Positions 10,791 to 19,809 of a stretch of 64,000 nucleotides of DNA are shown one piece after another. Positions within the stretch are counted from its first letter, which is position 1; each line of letters opens with the position of its first letter. The stretch is from Streptomyces showdoensis. Lineage in GTDB: Bacteria; Actinomycetota; Actinomycetes; Streptomycetales; Streptomycetaceae. Location of the stretch: assembly GCF_039535475.1 (NCBI RefSeq), contig NZ_BAAAXG010000026.1:1116001-1180000 (forward strand). Direction: 5' to 3'. The position numbers and the translations under genes were made by a program. The notes under the pieces are model-generated. The model saw only the letters and a program-made list of their open reading frames with translations, ran no database searches and had not been told where the DNA came from.

Positions 10791-13700
10791 TCAGTCGAAC
10801 CAACGGTCCCGGGCCAGTTCCGCCGTCCGCGACGGGTCCTCCAGGAGCGCCGCCACCTCGAAGCGGCGCGGCCACTGCCCCGCCGCCCAGGCGAGGCCCG
10901 CGGCGACGCCCTCCAGGGTGGCGGCGTGGAGGACGCCGTCGGGGGTGCGGCGCCAGTCGAGTTCGACGCCGGCCGCACGCAGTTCCTCGTGCTCGACGTA
11001 CGTGCCGGGGGTCGCGGGGCCGAGCAGCGCGTGCACCGCCGACGGCACCTCGTGCTCCTCGCCCACCGTCGTCACCTCGGCCTCGACCGCCTCGCTCAGA
11101 CGGCGCACCTGGAACAGCTCGGCCAGCTCGGCCGCCCGGTCCGGCGCTACCGGCAGCAGCGGCAGGCCCGCCGCCAGCGGCAGCAGGTCGGGGGCGTCGG
11201 CGACCAGCGCCTCGGCCGCGTCGACGACGACCAGGGCGCCGTCCACCACCGCGCGCAGCTCGTCCGGGAGGGTGACCTGCTCGGGGTCGAGGTCGGCCAG
11301 GGCCGTGTACAGGGCGTGCAGCTGGGCGCCCGACACCTCGCGGGACGGGTCGGCGAGCCGGCCCAGGAGCTCGGCGGCACCGCCCGGCTCGTCCAGGAGC
11401 GCCGGGACGGACGTCCGTACGCCCAGGGCGCGCAGGACCTGCTCGTCCTCGAAGCCGGTCGCGTCGACGGAGTCGTACAGGCCGAGCAGGAGCGGGTCCG
11501 TGCCCTCGGCGCGCAGTCCGGCGGGGCGCCGCCCGTCGAGGACGGGGTGGTCGCGCAGCCACCAGGCGGTGTACGAGCGCACGGTCTCCGTGGTGCCGTC
11601 CGGCAGCAGCACCCGCACCGGCTGGGTCAGCGCGTCCCGCAGCGGCGGGCGGGCCAGCAGGGCCAGCGCCTGCGGCCAGGCGTCGTCGTCGACCAGGTCC
11701 AGGTCCCGGACCGCCACGATCTCCGTCGCGACCGGCGGCACCGGGGTCTCCGGCAGCCGGTCGAGGACGTCCTCGCACCACACGTCGACGGCGTCCAGGA
11801 GTCCCGCGTCGTCGGGTTCGGCGAAGTCGCCCTCGCGGGGCTCCAGCTCGTCCGGGTCGAGGACGAGGTCGGCGGCCCGGACCAGGGCGAAGTCCGCGAG
11901 GACGCCGCACGCGGCGAGCGGCTGCTCGCCCCAGCGGTCGGCCAGCTCCTGGTCGACCAGGGCCAGTTCGCCCTCGCGCATCACGGCGGCGAAGGCCGAG
12001 CCCGGCAGCACCAGCTCGCCCGCCGGAGCGGGCTCGCCGTCCTCGTCGGGCAGCGCGAGCGCGCCGAGCCAGGGCTCGTCGCCGGGGGCCAGGTCGGCGT
12101 CCCGGACGAGCGCGAGGACCGTCTCGGCGAGCTCCTCGGCGTCCAGCGTGTCGGCGTCCTCGTCCCAGATCTCGCCCGCGTCGAGCGAGGCCGCGACGGC
12201 CGCCCTGACCTGCGGGGTCGTCAGCACGGCCCGGGGCGTGGCCGGGAGCGCGCCGAGCTTCTCCAGGAGCGGGTGGGCGGCCTCCGGGTGCGCGACCTTG
12301 AGGCCGAGCCGGGTCAGCTCGGCGGGGGTGCGCTCCTGCGGCAGGAGGACCTGGCGCGGCCCGATGGTGGTCCGCACCCGCGAGGGCTGCACCCCGCCGC
12401 CGAGGCCGCCGAGGCCCCCGTCGATGCCTTCCGCGCCGTCGACGTCACCGATGTCACCGATGTCACCGATGTCACCGACGCCGTACGGCTCGGGCGACGC
12501 CGCCCCGGGCCGCTCTCCCTCCGGCACGGCCAGCGGCACCGGAAGGCCCGTCAGCCGGTCCGGGTCGACGCCCGCCAGCGAGTCGTAGAGGCGCCACCAC
12601 CAGGACGGCGCCCGGTCCACGCCCGCGAGCCGGTCCACGGCCTCGGTCAGCGGCACCCGGCCGACGCCCAGCGTGCGCAGCTCCACCCGGCGCTCCAGGC
12701 CCGCGGGGAGCAGCGTCGGGAACACCTCGGCCAGCACCTCGACCGTCTCGGCGCCCGCGCCCTCCACGACCTCGGCCTCGATCGGCCGCAGCGCGGGCAG
12801 CTCCTCGGAGGCGGTGGCGGGGGCCAGGAAGGCGACCCGCGGCAGCCGCTCCAGGACCGCGGCGCGCAGGGCGCCGTCGAGGGGGCCCTTGCCGAGCGGG
12901 CCGGGCACGAGGTCGAGGGTGGCGGGGGTCACCGGCTGCCACTCGGCGAGGAGTTCGGCGTAGGCGTCGCCCGCCCGCTGTACCAGGAAGTCGGTGAGCG
13001 GACCGGGCGCCGGGTGGCGGCGGGCGGTGTCCAGCGGGAAGGACGCGATGAGCAGGGCGGGGATGCCGAGCGGCTCGTCGGTGGGGGTCGGGGCGTGCAC
13101 GACGGCGCTGGTACGGGGGTACTGCGGGGCGCCTTCCGCGTCCACGGGCACGGCCCAGGTGACCGACCAGTGCGGGCGCAGCCGCTCCTCGACGGGACGG
13201 TCCTTGAGCAGGGCCGGGTCGAGCGGGCCGGCCTGGCTGACGGTCCGCCAGCGGTGCGTGCCGGCGGCCCGGTCGGCGGAATCGGCCGTGTCGCTGATGG
13301 TCACGTAGCCGTCCCGCTCGTCCCGCACCAGGGAGCGGATGCCGGCCGCCGTCTCGACGACGACCTCGGTGAGGCCGGGGAGGGTGAGCAGGAGGGCGTC
13401 GTCGATCGAGTCGAGCAGGCGTTCGGCGAGGTCGACGGCGGCGGAGTCGCGCAGGGGCAGCACGACGACCGTGTCGTAGCCGTCGGGCGCGGTGCCCTCG
13501 GCGGGCAGCGGGAGCCGCAGCAGCGGTACGTGGCCGTCGCGGCGGCGGAGTTCGTCGCCGAGGCCGGGGCTGTGCCGGGCCGCGTCCGCCGCGAGTTCGC
13601 GGGCCTCCGCGAGGGACCAGCGGACGCCGCCGTGGCGGCCGAGGACGGCCGGCTCGTCGGAGACGGCGAGGACGGCGGCGAAGCCGACGCCGAACCGGCC

Positions 13701-14072
13701 CACGGAGGTGGTGTCGTGCGCGGTCCGCTTGGCGGAGGCGCGGAGCGTGGACAGGCTCTCCACGCCGGTGGCGTCCAGCGGGGCGCCGGTGTTGGCGGCG
13801 GCGAGGACGGCGGGGCCGTCGGAGTCGGCCGGGTGCAGGGTGAGCCGGAGCCGGCCGGTGACGCCGGCGCGGGCGGCGGCGTCGGCCGCGTTCTGGGCCA
13901 GTTCCACGACGAGCCGGTCGCGGTAGCCGCCGAGGACCAGGTCCTCCTCGGCGTTGGCGTCCTCCCGGAAGCGGGCGGGTCCCGCGCCCCACGCGTCGAG
14001 GACGCCTCTGCGGAGCCGTGCGGTACCGAAGGGGTCGGTTCCGTCGGTCGACGTCCTGACGCTGACGTTCAC
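10791..14072 (-). CDS. Sacsin N-terminal-like ATPase (HSP90-type GHKL domain) protein
   Basis: About 1,093 residues. The first 200 carry a GHKL ATP-binding domain: ELAQNAADA (N-box), AAANTGAPLD (G1 box) and VGRFGVGFAAVLAVSD (G2). This is the module found at the N terminus of human sacsin and in many actinobacterial proteins annotated as sacsin N-terminal ATP-binding domain proteins. The rest is acidic and leucine-rich with no recognised domain. Chaperone-like activity is inferred only from the fold. GTG at 14072 is preferred because GTGGAG lies just upstream; 14084 is an alternative start. Confidence 0.8.
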   Translation of the reverse strand: MNVSVRTSTDGTDPFGTARLRRGVLDAWGAGPARFREDANAEEDLVLGGYRDRLVVELAQNAADAAARAGVTGRLRLTLHPADSDGPAVLAAANTGAPLDATGVESLSTLRASAKRTAHDTTSVGRFGVGFAAVLAVSDEPAVLGRHGGVRWSLAEARELAADAARHSPGLGDELRRRDGHVPLLRLPLPAEGTAPDGYDTVVVLPLRDSAAVDLAERLLDSIDDALLLTLPGLTEVVVETAAGIRSLVRDERDGYVTISDTADSADRAAGTHRWRTVSQAGPLDPALLKDRPVEERLRPHWSVTWAVPVDAEGAPQYPRTSAVVHAPTPTDEPLGIPALLIASFPLDTARRHPAPGPLTDFLVQRAGDAYAELLAEWQPVTPATLDLVPGPLGKGPLDGALRAAVLERLPRVAFLAPATASEELPALRPIEAEVVEGAGAETVEVLAEVFPTLLPAGLERRVELRTLGVGRVPLTEAVDRLAGVDRAPSWWWRLYDSLAGVDPDRLTGLPVPLAVPEGERPGAASPEPYGVGDIGDIGDIGDVDGAEGIDGGLGGLGGGVQPSRVRTTIGPRQVLLPQERTPAELTRLGLKVAHPEAAHPLLEKLGALPATPRAVLTTPQVRAAVAASLDAGEIWDEDADTLDAEELAETVLALVRDADLAPGDEPWLGALALPDEDGEPAPAGELVLPGSAFAAVMREGELALVDQELADRWGEQPLAACGVLADFALVRAADLVLDPDELEPREGDFAEPDDAGLLDAVDVWCEDVLDRLPETPVPPVATEIVAVRDLDLVDDDAWPQALALLARPPLRDALTQPVRVLLPDGTTETVRSYTAWWLRDHPVLDGRRPAGLRAEGTDPLLLGLYDSVDATGFEDEQVLRALGVRTSVPALLDEPGGAAELLGRLADPSREVSGAQLHALYTALADLDPEQVTLPDELRAVVDGALVVVDAAEALVADAPDLLPLAAGLPLLPVAPDRAAELAELFQVRRLSEAVEAEVTTVGEEHEVPSAVHALLGPATPGTYVEHEELRAAGVELDWRRTPDGVLHAATLEGVAAGLAWAAGQWPRRFEVAALLEDPSRTAELARDRWFD
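12441..12476. repeat. 9-bp tandem repeat inside the sacsin-like gene
   Basis: Four consecutive copies of GATGTCACC (first copy with one change). On the coding strand they add Gly-Asp-Ile/Val repeats to the protein. Because the unit is nine bases, copy-number change would keep the frame. Confidence 0.75.
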
Positions 14073-14216
14073 GTCTGACTCCACTCTGCGGGACGGGGAA
14101 GGTGGCCGGTGCCCGAAGGTACCGCGCCGTACCGCAGGACCGGCGTGGGGGCGCGTGCCCCCGTGGGGGCGCGCGGGGGCAATACCGCGCCCGCCCCGAT
14201 GACCCCGCCGGGTCGG

Positions 14217-15140
14217 CTACGAGTGGCCCAGGTCGTCCGAGCTCGTGTCGGGTTCCGTCGTCGAGCCCGAGTCCTTCGCCGGGCGGAGGGGGAACTCGTC
14301 CGCGGCCATCGAGTCCAGCACCGGCGGTGCCGGCCGCGGCGGCTTCGGCATGACCGCGGCCTCGGAGTGGCCCCCGCAGCCGTACGACAGGGAGACGACC
14401 CGGCCGTCCGCGGGCGAGAACTCGTTGGCACACACACCGAACGCCTGCTTCAGCGAGCCGGCCATCGGCACCAGGAAGGCGCAGGAGACACAGGTCGCCG
14501 GTGCCGCCTGCGCCATCGGCGTCTTCGCCCCGAAGGCCTCGTCCCAGCGGTCCGCCGCCACGTGCAGGCCGTAGCGGGACAGCACCCGGGCGCGGCGCAT
14601 GCCGAGCTCCTCGGCGACCGCGCCGATCGCGCCCCGGGACGGCGTACGGGAGACGATCTCCGCGTCCTCGACGTCCAGGTGGTCGGCCAGCTCCTCGGAG
14701 ACCGCCGAGTTCGGCGGCGGCGCGTCCTCGCCCGAGTAGCCGGGCTCCAGACGCAGGTCGTCCGCCTCGGTGGGCAGCAGGTCGCCCGGGCCCATGTCGC
14801 CGGGCCGCAGCCGCTCGCTCCACGGCACCCACTCGGGCGCGAGCAGGGCGTCGGAGCCGGGCAGCAGGACGGTTTCGTCAAGCGTGACGTTCTTCGCTCG
14901 GGAGGCGCGGGTGACCGTCACGGCCCACCGCCAGCCGCGGTAACCGGGCTCCTTGCACTCGAAGAAGTGCGTGACGACCCGGTCGCCCTCGGCGATCGCC
15001 TCGACGTGCTCCCCGACGATGCCGGGGGCGGCCGCCTCCTCGGCGGCCTCGCGGGCGAGCTCTACGGCCTCGACGCAGAGGCGGTCGGGGGTACGCGTGG
15101 CTCGCGGGGTACGCGGGGTTCGCGTCGTCGCAGCACTCAC
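14217..15140 (-). CDS. DUF3027 protein
   Basis: About 307 residues. The central part (ending in CVSCAFLVPMAGSL, then FGVCANEFSPADG and LSYGCGGHSE) is the actinobacterial DUF3027 signature. The conserved cysteines (CxxC, then C, then C with a nearby H) could bind a metal, which is inference. The function of the family is unknown. GTG at 15140 has AGGAGAG 11 nt upstream; the longer frame to 15278 is not supported. It is in the same direction as, and 144 bp upstream of, the sacsin-like gene. Confidence 0.75.
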   Translation of the reverse strand: MSAATTRTPRTPRATRTPDRLCVEAVELAREAAEEAAAPGIVGEHVEAIAEGDRVVTHFFECKEPGYRGWRWAVTVTRASRAKNVTLDETVLLPGSDALLAPEWVPWSERLRPGDMGPGDLLPTEADDLRLEPGYSGEDAPPPNSAVSEELADHLDVEDAEIVSRTPSRGAIGAVAEELGMRRARVLSRYGLHVAADRWDEAFGAKTPMAQAAPATCVSCAFLVPMAGSLKQAFGVCANEFSPADGRVVSLSYGCGGHSEAAVMPKPPRPAPPVLDSMAADEFPLRPAKDSGSTTEPDTSSDDLGHS

Positions 15141-15475
15141 AGGTCTCGCTTCTCTCCTACGCCGTCTCACGGGTGCGCCGGCCGAGGAGCGGGAGCGAAG
15201 TCCCGGGTCGTGGGCGGAGCGGACCAGAGGGCCGCATCGACGTCCACGCCCGACATGACTCGCGCGTCTCGGGCACACCTATCGTCATCCATTCTGCGGG
15301 ATGCCGAAGAGGCGCGCGGCCGAGAACATCCGCCGGTGACGCGCTACGCACGCTACCCTCTCCGCCGCCCGCCGCCCACCTGCCCGTACCAAACGGCCCG
15401 CATCGCGGACGATCGAGGAGTTCCTCCGGGCCGCGCCACGGTTCGTTCGAGGGGCGCGTGGGGCACTATGACGGA
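15141..15475. other. Divergent intergenic region, 335 bp
   Basis: The space between the divergent DUF3027 and MFS genes. It must hold both promoters. CACTAT at 15464-15469, 6 nt before the MFS GTG, is a candidate -10 for a leaderless transcript, and TACCCT at 15354-15359 is another hexamer of the right form. I see no repeat, RNA gene or credible small coding sequence. Confidence 0.5.
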
Positions 15476-16855
15476 GTGGCAGCCGCACGGTCTTCCGCAC
15501 GATCCCACGATCATGCCGGGCCGCTCAGCCGAGCGGGCCGGAAGCTCGGGCGCGCCCTCCACCTGCCCTTCACCGGTACGGCCAGGGGCATCCGGCGGGC
15601 CACCCACGCGCACGGCGCGGGCGAGTCGGGCCTGGGCAAGCTCATCGAGCTGCACGCCGTGAACGGCGCGGGCGACGTCATGATCACCGTCGCGCTCGCC
15701 ACCACGGTCTTCTTCGCCGTGCCGACGGACGAGGCGCGCGGCCGTGTCGCGCTCTACCTCGGCATCACGATGCTGCCCTTCACCCTCCTCGCCCCCGTCA
15801 TCGGCCCGCTCCTGGACCGCATCCCGCACGGCCGGCGCGCCGCCATGGCCGGCGCGATGCTGACCCGGGCGGTGCTGGCCGTCGCCATGTCCGGGGCGGT
15901 CGCCACCGGCGGGCTCCAGCTGTACCCGGCGGCGCTCGGCGTGCTCGTGGCGTCGAAGGCGTACGGGGTGGTGCGCAGCGCCGTCGTGCCGCGGCTGCTG
16001 CCACCGAACTTCTCCCTGGTGAAGGCGAACTCCCGGGTGACCCTCGCCGGGCTGCTCGCCACCGGCATCGCCGCGCCCATCGGGGCCGGCCTCCAGCTGA
16101 TCGGGCCGGCCTGGCCGCTGTACGGGGCGTGCGCACTGTTCCTGCTGGGCACCTTCTGGGCGCTGCGGATGCCCCACAAGGTCGACTCGGCGAAGGGTGA
16201 ACGGCGGGCGCACCTGCTGACGCACGGCGAGAAGAAGCCGAGTCTGCGCACGGTCGGGCCATCCGTCCTGCACGGGCTCCAGGCGAACGCCTCGCAGCGG
16301 ATGCTGTCGGGTTTCCTGATCTTCTTCCTGGCGTTCCTGCTGCGCGTGCACCCGCTGTCGGGGCAGAGCGCGGCGGTCTCGCTGGGCATCGTGGGCGTGG
16401 CGGCGGGCGTCGGCAACGCGTGCGGCACGGCGGTCGGCTCGCTGCTGCGGGACCGGGGGCACGGGCCCGAGGTGATCATCGCCACGATGCTGTCGGCGGT
16501 GCTGGGCACCGCGATCTGCACGGCGATCTTCTTCGGCGGCCTGATGGTCGCCGTCCTCGGCGCGGTGGCCGGCCTGACCCAGGCCCTGTCGAAGCTGTCC
16601 CTGGACGCGCTGATCCAGCGCGACGTGCCGGAGGTCGTCCGCACCTCGGCGTTCGCCCGTTCGGAGACGGCGCTGCAGATGGCGTGGGTGGTGGGCGGCG
16701 GGATCGGCATCGCGCTGCCGCTGAACGGAACGGTGGGCATGTCGGTGGCGGCCGGGATCCTGGCGGTCGGCGCCTCGCTCTCGGTACGGGGCCTGCTGAC
16801 GGCGGCACGGCGGCAGAAGGGCCGGGGCGGGACCGCGAAGGCCCGGGTGGCGTAG
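15476..16855 (+). CDS. MFS transporter
   Basis: About 459 residues with roughly twelve hydrophobic segments; the loop after the second (GPLLDRIPHGRRAAMAGAMLTRAVLA) is MFS-like. The first 55 residues are cytoplasmic and basic. The start is uncertain: GTG 15476 fits a leaderless message, while GTG 15458 has GAGGGG too close to it. The transported substrate is unknown. The following lipoprotein gene has its own promoter, so the two need not be one operon. Confidence 0.78.
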   Translation: MAAARSSARSHDHAGPLSRAGRKLGRALHLPFTGTARGIRRATHAHGAGESGLGKLIELHAVNGAGDVMITVALATTVFFAVPTDEARGRVALYLGITMLPFTLLAPVIGPLLDRIPHGRRAAMAGAMLTRAVLAVAMSGAVATGGLQLYPAALGVLVASKAYGVVRSAVVPRLLPPNFSLVKANSRVTLAGLLATGIAAPIGAGLQLIGPAWPLYGACALFLLGTFWALRMPHKVDSAKGERRAHLLTHGEKKPSLRTVGPSVLHGLQANASQRMLSGFLIFFLAFLLRVHPLSGQSAAVSLGIVGVAAGVGNACGTAVGSLLRDRGHGPEVIIATMLSAVLGTAICTAIFFGGLMVAVLGAVAGLTQALSKLSLDALIQRDVPEVVRTSAFARSETALQMAWVVGGGIGIALPLNGTVGMSVAAGILAVGASLSVRGLLTAARRQKGRGGTAKARVA

Positions 16856-16965
16856 GGGCGGGCTGGTGCGGGGACCCGGGACGAATGCATACAACGGGTC
16901 GCTCCGAGGGCGGCACGCCGTACCCCCGCGTGGCGTGGACGCGGCGGCCCGATAGCCTTCGGCCC

Positions 16966-17445
16966 ATGACCGTTGCGTTCCTCACCCGCAAGCGCCGCCG
17001 GGCCGTCGTGGCCATCGGGGCCGTCTCCGCCGGGCTCCTCGTCCTCTCCGCCTGCGACAAGCCGACGCCGCTCGCGACCGTGACGGTCGGGACCGAGTCG
17101 GTGAACTCCGAGGCGGCCTGCTACAACGACGGCGACCCCATCAAGGAGTCGCAGATCCCGGCCTGCCTCAACAAGAAGGCCGAGAAGTCCATCAGCGTCG
17201 AGTCCGACGACAAGATCCGCTTCGGCGTCGACCCGGAGATCGCCGAGAACGGCTGGACCATCTTCCTGGGCGGCCAGCAGGCCGAGCCGGAGCCGTACAA
17301 GAAGACGTACCGGACCATCCCGGCCAGCGCCTTCTTCTCCAGCCAGTCGGGCGAGTCGACGAACAAGACCCAGGTCACGATCGTCGAGAACACCGGCAAG
17401 ACCGTGACCGGCATCTGGCACTTCGAGCTCAAGAAGAAGTCCTGA
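16966..17445 (+). CDS. DUF2771 lipoprotein
   Basis: 159 residues beginning with a basic segment (TRKRRR), a hydrophobic stretch and the lipobox LVLSAC, so the protein is exported and lipid-anchored at the Cys near residue 30. The mature part fits the actinobacterial DUF2771 family of unknown role. TAGCCT (16953-16958) lies 7 nt before the ATG with no ribosome site between, so it is probably leaderless. The stop is 18 bp from the GTG of the mqnB-mqnD reading frame, so co-transcription is likely. Confidence 0.8.
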   Translation: MTVAFLTRKRRRAVVAIGAVSAGLLVLSACDKPTPLATVTVGTESVNSEAACYNDGDPIKESQIPACLNKKAEKSISVESDDKIRFGVDPEIAENGWTIFLGGQQAEPEPYKKTYRTIPASAFFSSQSGESTNKTQVTIVENTGKTVTGIWHFELKKKS

Positions 17446-17462
17446 TCCACCGGATCCTCATC

Positions 17463-19241
17463 GTGACCGCGGTGGCGGCGGAGGCCGACTCCGTCGCCGG
17501 CGGTCTCGGGTCCGCCGGGCCGGGCGGGGGCGAGTCCCCGCTGCCCGGCGGCTTCGTCCTGCGCCGCCACGCGCGGGCCGACGTGCTCGTCGCGGGCGTA
17601 GGTCCCGCGGCCGCCGCGGCCGCCACGGCGACGGCCTTGGCCTGTGCCCCCGACCCGTACGCGCTCGTCGTGTCGGCCGGGATCGCCGGGGGTTTCGCGC
17701 CGCACGCCCCGATCGGGGCGGTCGTGGTGTCGGACGCCGTCGTCGGGGCCGACCTGGGGGCACAGACGCCCGAGGGCTACCTGCCCGTCGACGCGCTCGG
17801 CTTCGGGCGCTCGGTGCACCCGGTGGACGAGCGGCTCGTCGCACGGATCGCGGGCGCGCTCGCGGACGGCGGGCGGCCGTGCGCCGTCGGGCCCGTACTG
17901 ACCGTATCCACGGTCACCGGCACCGCCGCCCGCGCCGCCGAACTGGCGGAACGTCATCCCGGCGCCGTCGCCGAGGCGATGGAGGGCTTCGGGGTGGCCG
18001 AGGCGGCCGCCGCGCACGGCCTGCCGGTGGTGGAGGTCCGGGCCGTGTCCAACGCCGTCGGCCCGCGCGACCGCGCCGCCTGGCGCATCGGCGAGGCCCT
18101 GGGCGCCCTGCGGGACACCTTCGCGCTGCTCGACCGGGACGTGTTCGGAACCGTCGCGGAACACCCCGGGACGCACCCGCGCGCCACCGCCGGCCCGACC
18201 GCCGGCCCGACCGCCGCGCCCACCGCCGCGCCCACCGGCCTGCCCACCGCAGGGCCGGTCACCGAACCTGCCGCCGAGGCGGCCACCGAGCCCGCAGCCG
18301 GGCCGGCGGTCGGGTCCGCCGCCGGGCCCGCAGCCCGCACCACCCCCGCCGCCCCCCGTCGTCCCCGCCCCCGTGGAGTCGGAGCCCCCGTCGTGACCAA
18401 GCTGAAGATCGCCTACTCGCCCTGCCCGAACGACACCTTCGTCTTCGACGCCTGGGCCCACGGCCGGGTCCCCGGGGCGCCCCGGCTCGACGTGACCTTC
18501 GCCGACATCGATCTCACCAACGGCTGGGCCGAGGGCGGCGAGGCCCCGTACGACGTCCTGAAGGTGTCGTACGCCGTGCTGCCGTGGGTGCTCGACGAAT
18601 ACGCCCTGCTGCCCTGCGGCGGCGCTCTGGGGCGCGGCTGCGGGCCGCTGGTACTGACCCGGGAGCCGGGGGCGGACCTGACCGGGAAGACGGTCGCCGT
18701 GCCGAGCGAGCGTTCGACGGCCTATCTGCTGTTCCGGCTGTGGGCGGCGGACGTCGTCCCGGGCGGGGTCGGCGAGGTCGTGGTGCTGCCGTTCCACGAG
18801 ATCATGCCCGCCGTGCGGGACGGCAAGGTCGACGCGGGGCTCGTCATCCACGAGGCCCGCTTCACGTACCGGAACTACGGCCTGCACGCGCTGGCCGACA
18901 TGGGCGAGCACTGGGAGCACACCACCGGGCTGCCCATCCCGCTCGGCGCGATCATCGCCAAGCGCTCGCTGGGCGAGGACACCCTGCGGCTGCTCGCCGA
19001 GTCGGCGCGGGCATCGGTCCGGATGGCCTGGGACGACCCGTCCGTCTCCCGGCCGTACGTACTGGAGCACGCGCAGGAGATGGACCCGAAGGTGGCCGAT
19101 CAGCACATCGGTCTCTACGTCAACGAGTTCACCGCGGACCTCGGCGAGACCGGTTACGCGGCGGTGCGCGGGCTGCTCACGCGCGCCGCGGCCGAGGGGC
19201 TCGTACCGCCCCTCGGCCCGGACGCGCTGCGCTTCCCCTAG
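17463..19241 (+). CDS. mqnB-mqnD: Futalosine hydrolase fused in frame to 1,4-dihydroxy-6-naphthoate synthase
   Basis: One uninterrupted 592-codon frame encodes two enzymes of the futalosine menaquinone route. Residues 1 to about 235 are futalosine hydrolase (MqnB: VSAGIAGGF, EAMEGFGVAEAAAAHGLPV, VSNAVGPRD), which cleaves futalosine to dehypoxanthine futalosine. Residues 311-592 are MqnD (KIAYSPCPNDTF, LKVSYAVLP, VPSERSTAYLLF, GLVIHEARFTY), which forms 1,4-dihydroxy-6-naphthoate from the cyclic intermediate. About 75 Ala/Pro/Thr/Gly-rich residues join them. No stop codon separates the parts, but mqnD keeps its own ribosome site and GTG at 18393, so both a fusion and free MqnD may be made. The usual start of MqnB (ILIVTAV) begins just before the GTG at 17463, so a CTG at 17442 may be the true start. 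Confidence 0.82.
   Translation: MTAVAAEADSVAGGLGSAGPGGGESPLPGGFVLRRHARADVLVAGVGPAAAAAATATALACAPDPYALVVSAGIAGGFAPHAPIGAVVVSDAVVGADLGAQTPEGYLPVDALGFGRSVHPVDERLVARIAGALADGGRPCAVGPVLTVSTVTGTAARAAELAERHPGAVAEAMEGFGVAEAAAAHGLPVVEVRAVSNAVGPRDRAAWRIGEALGALRDTFALLDRDVFGTVAEHPGTHPRATAGPTAGPTAAPTAAPTGLPTAGPVTEPAAEAATEPAAGPAVGSAAGPAARTTPAAPRRPRPRGVGAPVVTKLKIAYSPCPNDTFVFDAWAHGRVPGAPRLDVTFADIDLTNGWAEGGEAPYDVLKVSYAVLPWVLDEYALLPCGGALGRGCGPLVLTREPGADLTGKTVAVPSERSTAYLLFRLWAADVVPGGVGEVVVLPFHEIMPAVRDGKVDAGLVIHEARFTYRNYGLHALADMGEHWEHTTGLPIPLGAIIAKRSLGEDTLRLLAESARASVRMAWDDPSVSRPYVLEHAQEMDPKVADQHIGLYVNEFTADLGETGYAAVRGLLTRAAAEGLVPPLGPDALRFP
18393..19241 (+). CDS. mqnD: 1,4-dihydroxy-6-naphthoate synthase, internal start
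   Basis: The GTG at 18393 gives a 282-residue protein of normal MqnD length starting VTKLKIAYSPCPNDTF. GGAG at 18381-18384 lies 8 nt upstream, a good ribosome site inside the longer mqnB frame. In other Streptomyces mqnB and mqnD are, to my knowledge, adjacent separate genes. The enzyme acts in the cytoplasm, late in futalosine-route menaquinone synthesis. Confidence 0.8.
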   Translation: MTKLKIAYSPCPNDTFVFDAWAHGRVPGAPRLDVTFADIDLTNGWAEGGEAPYDVLKVSYAVLPWVLDEYALLPCGGALGRGCGPLVLTREPGADLTGKTVAVPSERSTAYLLFRLWAADVVPGGVGEVVVLPFHEIMPAVRDGKVDAGLVIHEARFTYRNYGLHALADMGEHWEHTTGLPIPLGAIIAKRSLGEDTLRLLAESARASVRMAWDDPSVSRPYVLEHAQEMDPKVADQHIGLYVNEFTADLGETGYAAVRGLLTRAAAEGLVPPLGPDALRFP

Positions 19242-19259
19242 CGGAGGGGGGACGGGCGA

Positions 19260-19643
19260 CTAGACGTCGAGCTGGTCGGCGACCGCCCGGAGCATGCCGG
19301 CGATCTTCCCGCCGTGCGCCTTGTCGGGGTAGCGGCCGCGCTCCAGCTGCTGCGTGACGTTCTCCAGGAGCGTCGTGAGGTCCTGGACGATGGACGCCAG
19401 TTCGTCGGGCTTACGGCGCTGCGCCGCGGCGACGGACGGGGTCGGGTCCAGAACCGTCACCGAGAGCGCCTGGTCGCCGCGCTGTCCGGCGACCACGCCG
19501 AACTCGACGCGCTGGCCCGGCTTCAGGGCGTCGACGCCGTCCGGGAGCACCGACGAGTGCACGAAGACGTCGCCGCCGTCGTCGCGGGAGAGAAAGCCGA
19601 AGCCCTTCTCGCTGTTGAACCATTTGACCTTGCCGGTAGGCAC
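19260..19643 (-). CDS. Cold-shock domain protein with C-terminal extension
   Basis: 127 residues. Residues 1-66 form a cold-shock domain with RNP1 (KGFGFL) and RNP2 (VFVHSS) for single-stranded nucleic acid binding; the last 60 residues are a helical extension (ELASIVQDLTTLLENVTQQL) absent from 67-residue CspA proteins. Actinobacteria carry such longer CspB-like forms. Convergent with mqnD, only 18 bp away. A long leader may lie in the 166-bp gap upstream. Confidence 0.88.
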   Translation of the reverse strand: MPTGKVKWFNSEKGFGFLSRDDGGDVFVHSSVLPDGVDALKPGQRVEFGVVAGQRGDQALSVTVLDPTPSVAAAQRRKPDELASIVQDLTTLLENVTQQLERGRYPDKAHGGKIAGMLRAVADQLDV

Positions 19644-19809
19644 GTCCGTCCTCGTCCTCGTACTCGATGGGTGCGCCGGGATTCCGGCTCGGGAAAGAGA
19701 TACAGCGGGTCACTGATCGCGGACCCGCCGGCACCAAGGCTAATGGGATCAGGCCCGGTGACAAGACGTCGCCGGACTGTTGTCCGCGCCTGGGAACTAC
19801 CCTGGCCGA

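Noticed and set aside
8050..11910. 1286-codon minus-strand frame across two genes
   Set aside because: Spans a terminator and a tandem repeat and reads as compositionally biased sequence with no family motif.
12441..12476. Nine-base repeats considered as a CRISPR-like array
   Set aside because: They are contiguous without spacers and encode Gly-Asp repeats in frame; simple slippage explains them.
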